DNA of 34,499 nt from Gammaproteobacteria bacterium. GTDB lineage: Bacteria; Pseudomonadota; Gammaproteobacteria; Pseudomonadales; Azotimanducaceae. The stretch lies in assembly GCA_027292925.1 (NCBI GenBank), contig JAPUGI010000261.1:1-34499 (forward strand), given 5' to 3'. The translations under genes were made by a program, and so were the position numbers. The notes under the pieces are model-generated. The model saw only the letters and a list, made by a program, of their open reading frames with translations, did no database searches and was not told where the DNA came from. This document shows positions 9,799 to 18,065 of this stretch, one piece after another (position 1 is the stretch's first letter; each line of letters starts with the position of its first letter).

Positions 9799-9817
9799 TG
9801 TCAAATAAATGATGACA
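9799..9817. promoter_or_regulatory. Candidate operator 1 (TGTCA-N9-TGACA)
   Basis: TGTCAAATAAATGATGACA, 18 nt upstream of the trmB-like start; same architecture as 9872-9890. Confidence 0.6.
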
Positions 9818-9871
9818 ATTAGTATTGATGTCAAAAAAGATATGTATATATTGCGATTTATTATGTATTAG

Positions 9872-9890
9872 TGTCAATTAGAGTATGACA
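9872..9890. promoter_or_regulatory. Candidate operator 2 (TGTCA-N9-TGACA)
   Basis: TGTCAATTAGAGTATGACA immediately before the glmS-like ATG at 9892. Confidence 0.6.
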
Positions 9891-9891
9891 T

Positions 9892-11643
9892 ATGTGTGGA
9901 ATTGTTGCTTGTGCGGGTGAGGATGTAGGTGATCTGGCGGTTGCTGGATTGCAACGGCTCCAATATCGGGGTTATGACAGCTATGGATTTGCCTGGGTCA
10001 ATGAAGAAAAAGGCGTAATACAGACAAGGAAGAGTGTCGACTCGCTGGATGACCTGCAGGATCAGCTGCCTCGTTGTAACGCGGTGTTGGGGCATACGCG
10101 CTGGGCAACCCATGGAGGAGTCAGTGTAGAAAACTGTCATCCACATTCTGCACGCAACCTGGAGTTTTCCCTGGTACACAACGGCATCGTGGAAAATTAC
10201 CAGACCTTGAAAGAAACAATCGTAACCCCGGCATACGTAAGTGATACCGATACAGAGGTCATTGTACGGCTATTGGAGATTGCCCTGAAAACGGCCTGTT
10301 CCCGTCCCGAGGCGTTGCGCGATGTGCTTAACAGGCTTGATGGCAGGAATACAATCGTAGTGCTGTTTTCAGATGGTGAGATGCTGGGCGTTCGTGAAGG
10401 TTCCCCGCTAATGCTCGGCAAGGCTAGCAACCAGTATTTCCTCGGTTCCGACGTCTTCAGTTTTGCCAGGACTACAACCGTTTGTTGTCCTGTTGCGCAG
10501 CGGCACATAGTTAGAATCAAGGATCAGCGAGTTGAAATGTTCGATGAAACCGGTGAGCCGTGTGAAATTGAATGGGTCCTGGCAGAGTTGCCTGAAACTG
10601 ATGTTGGCAGAGACGGTTATCCGCACTACATGCTGAAGGAAATTATGGAGCAGTGGCAAACCGTTTCGAGGCAAGGAATGTTGGCTGGAACCGATCTGGA
10701 TAACTTCGTCCAGGAATTAAAACATTGCGGGAATCTGCTGGTAACCGGGGCGGGTGGTGCCTATTTCGCCTGCGTGCAGATCGCCTGGCTGCTTCGCGAA
10801 CTGGCAGGATTCAGGGTTCTTGCAGTACCAGCTTACGAAATCGATTCCATGAAGCCGTTGTATAAGCCAGGCGACTTCCTGTTGGCTATCAGCCAAAGCG
10901 GTGAGACTGCCGATACGATTCAGGCCATCGAAACCGCGACGGCATGGGGTATGCGGGTGGCGTCCCTGGTCAATATGCCCATGTCGACGCTGGCTTTTTT
11001 ATCGGAATTCAGTTTCGCCAATCATAGTGGTCCGGAAATTTGCGTCCTTTCCACTAAATCGGCAACAGCACAGGTAACTTTTGGCTATCTGCTAGCAAAA
11101 TCGTTGGCTGGTCAGAACGATACAGGGGAACATATTGATAAGTTGAGCAGTGCCCTCAGCCGGTATCTAACAGATACGACGTCAAGAGAATTGCAAGAAT
11201 TGGCAGCCAGTCTTTTGCCAACTCACAATCTGTTTATTCTTGGCAGAGGGCTTTTTTACGGAAGCGCATTGATGGCAGCACTCAACATCAAGGAAGCAAG
11301 TTATTTTCATGCGGAAGCCTTCGCCGCGGGGGAATTGAAGCATGGTGTTATCGCGCTGATCGAAGAGGGTGTTCCGGTGATCTTGTTCGTCGACAAAGAC
11401 GATTCCTATATGCTAAATGTCGCGTCAGAAGTAAAGTCACGTGGCGCCCGGGTCATCGGCATCGCTTATGAAAACAACGAGCTTTTTGATGATTTTATCT
11501 GCATGCCGACGCTTTCGGACCCATTGCTTGCGACGGTTTGCGGGATGGTTCCCTGCCAGCTTATTGCCTATCACCTTGGCGTTCATGCTGGGATCAATCC
11601 GGACAAACCCCGAAATCTCGCGAAGAGTGTGACAGTGCAATAA
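9892..11643 (+). CDS. glmS: Glutamine-fructose-6-phosphate aminotransferase (isomerizing)-like protein
   Basis: N-terminal MCGIVACAG (Ntn Cys), LGHTRWATHG, HNGIVENY; SIS motif ISQSGETADT; C-terminal ELKHGVIALIEEG and NLAKSVTVQ. Confidence 0.88.
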   Translation: MCGIVACAGEDVGDLAVAGLQRLQYRGYDSYGFAWVNEEKGVIQTRKSVDSLDDLQDQLPRCNAVLGHTRWATHGGVSVENCHPHSARNLEFSLVHNGIVENYQTLKETIVTPAYVSDTDTEVIVRLLEIALKTACSRPEALRDVLNRLDGRNTIVVLFSDGEMLGVREGSPLMLGKASNQYFLGSDVFSFARTTTVCCPVAQRHIVRIKDQRVEMFDETGEPCEIEWVLAELPETDVGRDGYPHYMLKEIMEQWQTVSRQGMLAGTDLDNFVQELKHCGNLLVTGAGGAYFACVQIAWLLRELAGFRVLAVPAYEIDSMKPLYKPGDFLLAISQSGETADTIQAIETATAWGMRVASLVNMPMSTLAFLSEFSFANHSGPEICVLSTKSATAQVTFGYLLAKSLAGQNDTGEHIDKLSSALSRYLTDTTSRELQELAASLLPTHNLFILGRGLFYGSALMAALNIKEASYFHAEAFAAGELKHGVIALIEEGVPVILFVDKDDSYMLNVASEVKSRGARVIGIAYENNELFDDFICMPTLSDPLLATVCGMVPCQLIAYHLGVHAGINPDKPRNLAKSVTVQ

Positions 11644-11651
11644 TCGGTATA

Positions 11652-12227
11652 ATGTTCTACCCGAACGATAAGGCTTGCCTGGTAATTGCTGTGAGATACT
11701 CCGTCGTTACGATGCTGATAACTGCATTGACCGCCTCGAGTCATCAGGTCCACGCCAGTGATGATGTGGTGCTTGACCTGTTAAAAGGGTATGAGTGGCG
11801 TTTGCAGGAAGACAAGTTGCAGAGTATTGGCCCCGATGCTTACAAGTCGTTACTGAATATTGCTGATGACGCTGGCCAGGTCAATTTTATTCGTGCCAGG
11901 GCAGCACTTGCGTTGACGATGTTTCCCAACGATGAGGTTTGGGATTTTTATGAACGTGAGATCACGATGGGGCAGAACAGAATCAGGCGTAGACAATTGG
12001 TGCAGAATTTTTGTACATCTTTTTTACAGACGAGACCCAATAGAGTCGAATCAGCGTTGATGCCTTTGCTGAGCGCATCAGATGCTCACTTGCGCAGCAA
12101 CACTGCCAGGTGTTTGCAGAAAATCGACAGCGAGCAAGCGAGAGCCGCACTCGAATCCTATCGCAGAACTATATCTGAAGCCTGGGAATTGCGTGCCGCC
12201 GGGTTCGACATGAAGGAAAAAAGATGA
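11652..12227 (+). CDS. Secreted HEAT-repeat-like hypothetical protein
   Basis: ATG at 11652 gives a hydrophobic leader (VVTMLITALTASSHQVHA) followed by helical-repeat pattern. Stop overlaps the next ATG (ATGA). Confidence 0.6.
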   Translation: MFYPNDKACLVIAVRYSVVTMLITALTASSHQVHASDDVVLDLLKGYEWRLQEDKLQSIGPDAYKSLLNIADDAGQVNFIRARAALALTMFPNDEVWDFYEREITMGQNRIRRRQLVQNFCTSFLQTRPNRVESALMPLLSASDAHLRSNTARCLQKIDSEQARAALESYRRTISEAWELRAAGFDMKEKR

Positions 12228-12991
12228 ATGAGGTTCAACTTGATGATATTGAACTCGCGACATTCCGGCGAGACGGTTATGTCGTTTGCCGGGCGTTTGC
12301 AAGCCGAGACCAATGTGATGAGTTAGAGGCAGTCGCCGGGGAACATCTTGCTGCACAACTGGCGCCTATCGAATATGAGATCGATGTTCAGTATCCCGGC
12401 GCGCCTGCCAGTTCGGATGCAGAAGGTGCGGAAACTTCCAGACGTCTGTTGCAGGCCTGTAGCCGTCATGAGGTTTTTCGACACTGGGCAACTTCTGGCG
12501 AACTCGTGTCTGTCCTGCGTGAATTATTCGCCAATGACTCACTGGCACTTTCCCAATGCCACCACAATTGTATTATGACCAAGCAACCCGGTTACAGCAG
12601 TGCCACCTTGTGGCACCAGGACAACCGTTACTGGTCGTTTGATCAGCAAAATCTAATTAGCGTCTGGCTGGCTCTTGGTAATGAGACCCATGAAAATGGT
12701 TGCCTGCGGGTTATTCCAGGGACTCACTTGATGGAAATCGATACCGGCAGGTTTGATGCTGCACTGTTTTTGCGAGCCGACCTGCCGGAAAATCAACCGC
12801 TAATTATGCAATCTGAATTTGTGCCGCTGAACAAGGGGGATGTGCTCTTTTTCCATAGTCGCTTGTTCCATGCCGCAGGACACAATTCCACGGAAAAGAC
12901 CAAGTTCTCGCTGGTGTTTACCTATCACGAATCGACCAATCACCCGATTCAGAACACGAGATCCGCGAAATTCCCGTCTATTGCGGTTTAG
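12224..12991 (+). CDS. Phytanoyl-CoA dioxygenase (PhyH) family protein
   Basis: LWHQDNRYWSF (HxD), LALGNETHENGCLRVIPGTHL and LFFHSRLFHAAGHNST match the PhyH 2-OG/Fe(II) core. Confidence 0.87.
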   Translation: MNEVQLDDIELATFRRDGYVVCRAFASRDQCDELEAVAGEHLAAQLAPIEYEIDVQYPGAPASSDAEGAETSRRLLQACSRHEVFRHWATSGELVSVLRELFANDSLALSQCHHNCIMTKQPGYSSATLWHQDNRYWSFDQQNLISVWLALGNETHENGCLRVIPGTHLMEIDTGRFDAALFLRADLPENQPLIMQSEFVPLNKGDVLFFHSRLFHAAGHNSTEKTKFSLVFTYHESTNHPIQNTRSAKFPSIAV

Positions 12992-13125
12992 GTTCCCAAA
13001 TTCCCATGGGTACCGAATACCTGCTTGAATTTAACCGGGGGATCCATAGGCCAGGGTGATATACAGTAATCGTCGATATGGTATTCTGGAAACGGAATAC
13101 CTTCGGCTTGGTGTGAACGAAATCG

Positions 13126-14838
13126 GTGATCGCGCAAGTGATCTATTTGATCTTTCCAGGCCATTTATTGATTTCGTATCGCTTGAAGCAAGGGTTTGAG
13201 CTCATTGAGTTTTCAACGGTTTTGAGTATAGTAGATTTGAGATTTGAGGACTCGCCCTTGTTCGGATATCCCCTGAAATCCAGATACCTTTCCACCATTG
13301 TCAAACTGTTGGTGTGGATATCTTTTCTTTCGTTTTCGCTTTTTTCCTTAACCCTGAATTCTGCAGTGGCGGAGTTGCGTGAGTCATTGTTAAACAGGAG
13401 CATCATCACCGTAAACGCATACCGGGGGAAAAACATAAAAAATCACGGTACCGGATTTATAGTGCAGTCGGATCGATTTAACGGCTATGTGATAACAAAT
13501 TCACATTTTCTCGACGGAAGTGATACGACCACTGTAAATGTTCCCAATTCAGGGGCGGAATTAGTAGCCCAGATACTTCGAAATGAACCGTCTTATGATT
13601 TTGCACTTCTTAAGGTGAATGGCCTAAATCTGCCACCGCTTGAATTTAGTCGAAATCTACCGCAGGTGGGAGAGGTCGTCTGGTCGGCTGTTAAGTGGCA
13701 AGGTGACAACACCTCGGTTGGGCTTGCGCGAGGAATACTGCGTAGCAGTTACGAGATGGCGGCATCTGAAATTGTATTGTTCAGTCACTCGGCCATGCTG
13801 GGAGAAGGGAGTTTTGGGTCGGTCTTATTAAATGAGTGTGGCCATGTAATTGGTCTAAATATGGCCACGCCCGGTTTAGATGCCAGCGTTCGGGCCGTAA
13901 ATGTGGCATCACTGCGATCAGTACTGCTGTCGCAAAACATCAAAATCACGTTTGCCGATGGAGGGTGCATCTCCGAAGTAACCCTGGCGAAAAATATGGC
14001 GGACCTGGCAGCAGTCGAAGCCAGAAAAGCACGGGAGGAGGCAACCAAGGCACAGGTTCTGGCAACCTCACTTGAAAAGAAGTTACAAAAGTCCGACCGG
14101 CGTAGTGATTCACTGCTGAGACAGACTCGTGCAGCAAGAGAAAAAGCTGATGCAGCCTTGCTCGCTGCAGAAATTGCGCAGAAAAATGCAGATGTAAACA
14201 GGATCGAGCTGGCAAGGAAAACCGCCAGCCTGGAAGCAGAAGCACTGGCCATGAAGGAGAGCTATGAAAAAGGTCAGGTTGAATCAGAGCAGCGGTTTAA
14301 AGAGGGGCTGAAAGAACAGCAAAGAGAAGCAATTTTCAGGGAATACATACTGATAGGGACGTCGCTGGTGCTGCTCATCGGTATGGTGGTTGTCTTTTTG
14401 GTTATGCGCCGGCGCGGCAAGTCAACGCCGGACCTGGCCGAAGCATCACCCATTCCTTTGGGCCAGGAGCTGGAGGTAAAAAACGATACGGAACATCACC
14501 ACGAGGAGCTGACTGAGTTTGTGCTTGATGGCCGGGATGATGAGGGGATCCGCTATCTTCTGCGCATATCGGGTGATCAGCTACTTAACGAGGACGGCGT
14601 GATCATTGGCCGCAATCCCAAGGATTCTCCCTACATCATCAATCATGCCGATGTATCCAGAAAGCATGCCCGAATGCGAGTCATGAAGAACCGGGTCTTT
14701 ATCGAAGATCTCGGGTCAACTAATGGCACTTCGGTAAATGGTCAATCGATCGACGAAAAGGGGCCGGTTTCCATCGACAGTGGTGACCAGATAATCATAG
14801 GTTCAGTGGTGATGAATCTCCGCGTTTTGTCAGCCTAA
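13126..14838 (+). CDS. Trypsin-like serine protease-like domain, coiled coil, TM helix and C-terminal FHA domain
   Basis: GYVITNSHFLDG (His), SYDFALLKV (Asp), GEGSFGSVLLNECGHVIGLN; Ala/Glu/Lys coiled coil; YILIGTSLVLLIGMVVVFLVMRRR; FHA motifs IIGRNP, SRKHARM, DLGSTNGTSVNG. Start codon uncertain. Confidence 0.85.
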   Translation: MIAQVIYLIFPGHLLISYRLKQGFELIEFSTVLSIVDLRFEDSPLFGYPLKSRYLSTIVKLLVWISFLSFSLFSLTLNSAVAELRESLLNRSIITVNAYRGKNIKNHGTGFIVQSDRFNGYVITNSHFLDGSDTTTVNVPNSGAELVAQILRNEPSYDFALLKVNGLNLPPLEFSRNLPQVGEVVWSAVKWQGDNTSVGLARGILRSSYEMAASEIVLFSHSAMLGEGSFGSVLLNECGHVIGLNMATPGLDASVRAVNVASLRSVLLSQNIKITFADGGCISEVTLAKNMADLAAVEARKAREEATKAQVLATSLEKKLQKSDRRSDSLLRQTRAAREKADAALLAAEIAQKNADVNRIELARKTASLEAEALAMKESYEKGQVESEQRFKEGLKEQQREAIFREYILIGTSLVLLIGMVVVFLVMRRRGKSTPDLAEASPIPLGQELEVKNDTEHHHEELTEFVLDGRDDEGIRYLLRISGDQLLNEDGVIIGRNPKDSPYIINHADVSRKHARMRVMKNRVFIEDLGSTNGTSVNGQSIDEKGPVSIDSGDQIIIGSVVMNLRVLSA

Positions 14839-14897
14839 TAACCACTCTGGCTGTGTCCCGCAAATTGTTAAATAATTGATTTGTCTGCTAAAATCAG

Positions 14898-15043
14898 GGG
14901 TCAGGTTGGCATCCCGGTGATGTTTGATTGATAAGAACAATGGGGGAAACCGGGTCAGGTTGAGTTACGGGTGAGGCACTCTTAGTAATATAAGAGATAG
15001 AGGTGGGCGAAAATCCTACTACAACTATAAGTGCGTTAACGCA
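14898..15043 (+). promoter_or_regulatory. Structured/repetitive leader region upstream of korA
   Basis: Direct repeat GGGTCAGGTTG (14898-14908, 14952-14962), hairpin CTCTTA-gtaata-TAAGAG (14979-14996), palindrome TGCGTTAACGCA (15032-15043). Confidence 0.4.
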
Positions 15044-15174
15044 AGTTACGCAAAATTCTTTTGCCAAACGATCATATTAGGGACCGTGATGACATCGACC
15101 GCAAGGTTTGTGTAATTTTGCATGCGTGGATCATGAAGAAGTGTGATTAGGTTGAGAAGAGGGTAAATAATACG

Positions 15175-17049
15175 ATGTCCGTTGTTGAAGACATGTCCAA
15201 TGTGGAGTCGCAAGCCAATGTAGTTCAACACGTGGTCGTTCGTTTTGCAGGTGATTCCGGTGACGGTATGCAGCTCACGGGAAACAACTTTACCCAGGCC
15301 ACTGCTATTTACGGAAATGACCTGTCTACATACCCTGATTTCCCCGCAGAGATTCGCGCTCCGATAGGCTCAACTTTTGGAGTGTCCGCATTTCAGATCT
15401 GTTTCGGTTCTGAAGACGTAACCACTGCAGGCGACCAGGTAGATGTCCTGGTGGCGATGAACCCTGCGGCGTTGATTACCAATCTGAAAGACCTGGTTGT
15501 GGGCGGCTTAGTCATTGTCGATAGTGATACGTTTACCGACAGGAACCTGACACGAGCTGGATACAAATCAAATCCTCTTGAAGATGGCGCGCTAGACGCT
15601 TACCGGTTGTTGGCAATCGATATCACAAAACAAGTCGTTGAAGTAGTAAAGCCTCACGGTCTCTCCCATAAATTTGCGGTTCGTTGCAAAAATATGTGGA
15701 CGCTGGGGCTAACAATGTGGCTGTTTGATAGAAGCCGTGATGCAGCGATTCAAGGGTTAAGAACCAAGTTTGCTCACTTACCGGAGATTGCCGAGGCTAA
15801 TGTCGAGGCATTGAATGCGGGGCATACCTATGGCGAAACTGCGGAATTACCCACTGGAATAGAGGTGTACAAGGTACCACCTGCCGACGTTGCGCCGGGA
15901 CTTTACCGGAACACCACCGGTACTGAGGCAATGGCATACGGATTAATAGCGGGCGGCCAATTGGCTGAATTGCCGATAGTGTTCGCCTCCTATCCCATAA
16001 CCCCCGCTTCGGGATTGTTGCACACCTTGTCTACCCAGAAACAGTTTGATGTAGTCACATTCCAGGCGGAAGATGAAATAGCTGCTGTCTGCACTGCGCT
16101 AGGTGCGTCTTTCGCCGGTTCACTGGGAGTGACCTCGAGTTCAGGACCCGGAATTTCATTAAAAGGTGAGGCGATTTCCCTGGCCTGCGCCACGGAGTTA
16201 CCGTTGATCGTCATCAACACCCAGCGTGGAGGTCCGTCGACAGGATTACCGACCAAGACAGAACAATCGGATTTGAACCAGGCGCTGTTTGGTCGCCACG
16301 CCGACACCTCGTTACCAGTGATTTCCGCGTCGACCCCATCGGATTGTTTTGATGTTGCGATCGAGGCAGTCAGGATTGCGACTAAATTCAGGACCCCTGT
16401 GTTGATCTTGAGTGACGGATACATCGCCAATGCATCTCAACCGTGGCGGGTACCTGACTTCAACGACTATGAATCTTTTCCAGTTAAGTTTGAGGAAGAA
16501 CCGACAGGATTTTCGCCTGCCAACCGGGATCCGGAAACTCTGGCTCGTGTTTGGGCGAAACCTGGAACGAAGGGTCTTGAGCATCGAATCGGTGGCATCG
16601 AGAAAAGTTTTGAAACAGGTGATATATCTTATGATCCGGATAATCATCAGAAGATGACGGACGTTCGCAAGGCGAAGATAGATGGCATTGCAAAATACAT
16701 TCCTCAGCAGGATGTCGTTATAGGCAGAGGTAGTGGCAAACTCGCCGTTGTTGGGTGGGGTTCGACCTACGGCGCGATTTACCAGGGCGTAAAACGATGT
16801 CGTGAAGAAGGGCTGGATGTTTCCCATATCCAGGTGCGGCACCTGTGGCCGCTACCCTCAAATTTAGGGGATCTGCTGTCTAAATTTGATTCAATCCTGG
16901 TGCCGGAAATGAACACTGGTCAGTTTGTGGAAGTGATTCGTTCAAGGTTCCTCATCGATGCACAAAGAATAAACAAAGTATCGGGACAACCGTTCAAGAT
17001 CAAGGAAATTGAAGAGGCGATAAAAGCCCAACTGGAGTCACTCAAATGA
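15175..17049 (+). CDS. korA: 2-oxoacid:acceptor (ferredoxin) oxidoreductase, alpha subunit (fused gamma-alpha)
   Basis: N-terminal gamma-type domain (VVRFAGDSGDGMQLTGNNF, YPDFPAEIRAPIG) and alpha-type domain (ASYPITPASGLLHTLS, TSSSGPGISLKGEAI, RGGPSTGLPTKTEQSDL). Confidence 0.92.
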   Translation: MSVVEDMSNVESQANVVQHVVVRFAGDSGDGMQLTGNNFTQATAIYGNDLSTYPDFPAEIRAPIGSTFGVSAFQICFGSEDVTTAGDQVDVLVAMNPAALITNLKDLVVGGLVIVDSDTFTDRNLTRAGYKSNPLEDGALDAYRLLAIDITKQVVEVVKPHGLSHKFAVRCKNMWTLGLTMWLFDRSRDAAIQGLRTKFAHLPEIAEANVEALNAGHTYGETAELPTGIEVYKVPPADVAPGLYRNTTGTEAMAYGLIAGGQLAELPIVFASYPITPASGLLHTLSTQKQFDVVTFQAEDEIAAVCTALGASFAGSLGVTSSSGPGISLKGEAISLACATELPLIVINTQRGGPSTGLPTKTEQSDLNQALFGRHADTSLPVISASTPSDCFDVAIEAVRIATKFRTPVLILSDGYIANASQPWRVPDFNDYESFPVKFEEEPTGFSPANRDPETLARVWAKPGTKGLEHRIGGIEKSFETGDISYDPDNHQKMTDVRKAKIDGIAKYIPQQDVVIGRGSGKLAVVGWGSTYGAIYQGVKRCREEGLDVSHIQVRHLWPLPSNLGDLLSKFDSILVPEMNTGQFVEVIRSRFLIDAQRINKVSGQPFKIKEIEEAIKAQLESLK

Positions 17050-18065
17050 ATGCGCCTGAACAGAAATTAACTTTCAAGGATTTTGCGTCCGACCAGGAGG
17101 TCCGCTGGTGTCCAGGTTGCGGTGATTACGCGATATTAAAAACTATCCAGAAACTGATGCCGGAGTTTGATACTCCCAAAGAGAATACAGTTTTTATTTC
17201 TGGCATTGGTTGTTCTTCCCGCTTCCCGTATTACATGAACACCTATGGCTTCCATACAATCCATGGACGCGCGCCGTCAGTTGCAACCGGGGTCAAACTG
17301 GCCAATCCTGATTTGGATGTGTGGGTAGTTACCGGTGATGGCGATGGGCTCAGCATCGGCGGTAATCACATGTTGCATGTGCTTCGCCGGAATGTGGACT
17401 TGCAATTGTTACTGTTTAACAACGAAACTTATGGACTGACAAAAGGGCAGTATTCTCCAACGTCGAGAGTTGGCACAAGATCGCCATCAACTCCCGACGG
17501 TTCTCTAGATATGCCTCTTCGACCCTGTACTTTTGCAATCGGTGCTGGTGCCAGGTTTGTTGCCAGATCTATCGACACCGAGGCAAAACATTTAGCACCA
17601 GTGCTAAGGCGAGCACACGAGCATGTTGGTGCTTCCTTCGTTGAGATCTACCAGAATTGCCCCGTTTATAACGATGGTATTTTTGAATATATTAAGGACA
17701 AGAAAACCGCAACCGAAACAAGGTTGTTGCTGGAACATGGTAAACCACTGATTTTTGGTCAAGATAATGAAAAGGGTATTCGCCTGAATGCACAAGAGCT
17801 GAAACTCGAAGTCGTTCATATAGATCAAGATGGTGTGTCAGAAGCCGATCTTGTCGTGCATGACGAGACTAACAAGGTTCTTGCACAGATGTTGGCCGAA
17901 CTCAAGTCACCAGAATTTCCGGAACCCATTGGCGTTCTTTACTGTAATCCCGCCAGTGCTTATCACGCGGACGTCTATGAACAGCGAGATGCGATTCGTT
18001 TAAAGAAGGGTCCCGCTGATCTCAATGCATTATTAAGAAGCGGTCACAACTGGACTGTCAACTAG
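17046..18065 (+). CDS. korB: 2-oxoacid:acceptor (ferredoxin) oxidoreductase, beta subunit
   Basis: RWCPGCGDYAILKTIQ, ISGIGCSSRFPYYMNTYGFHTIHGRA, VVTGDGDGLSIGGNH, NNETYGLTKGQYSPTS (TPP-binding KorB). ATGA overlap with korA. Confidence 0.94.
   Translation: MNAPEQKLTFKDFASDQEVRWCPGCGDYAILKTIQKLMPEFDTPKENTVFISGIGCSSRFPYYMNTYGFHTIHGRAPSVATGVKLANPDLDVWVVTGDGDGLSIGGNHMLHVLRRNVDLQLLLFNNETYGLTKGQYSPTSRVGTRSPSTPDGSLDMPLRPCTFAIGAGARFVARSIDTEAKHLAPVLRRAHEHVGASFVEIYQNCPVYNDGIFEYIKDKKTATETRLLLEHGKPLIFGQDNEKGIRLNAQELKLEVVHIDQDGVSEADLVVHDETNKVLAQMLAELKSPEFPEPIGVLYCNPASAYHADVYEQRDAIRLKKGPADLNALLRSGHNWTVN

Noticed and set aside
13080-13101. GGTATTC-tggaaacg-GAATACC hairpin as an RNA gene or terminator
   Set aside because: Stem is only 7 bp with no U-tract and no flanking context; could be chance. 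Not listed as a feature.
13785-14252. 155-aa antisense ORF (Ala/Ser rich) opposite the coiled coil
   Set aside because: Composition is explained as the reverse reading of Ala/Glu/Lys codons; the + strand has a clear domain architecture.
15990-16842. Antisense ORFs (146 and 176 aa) inside korA
   Set aside because: Shadow ORFs opposite a well-supported KorA coding frame.
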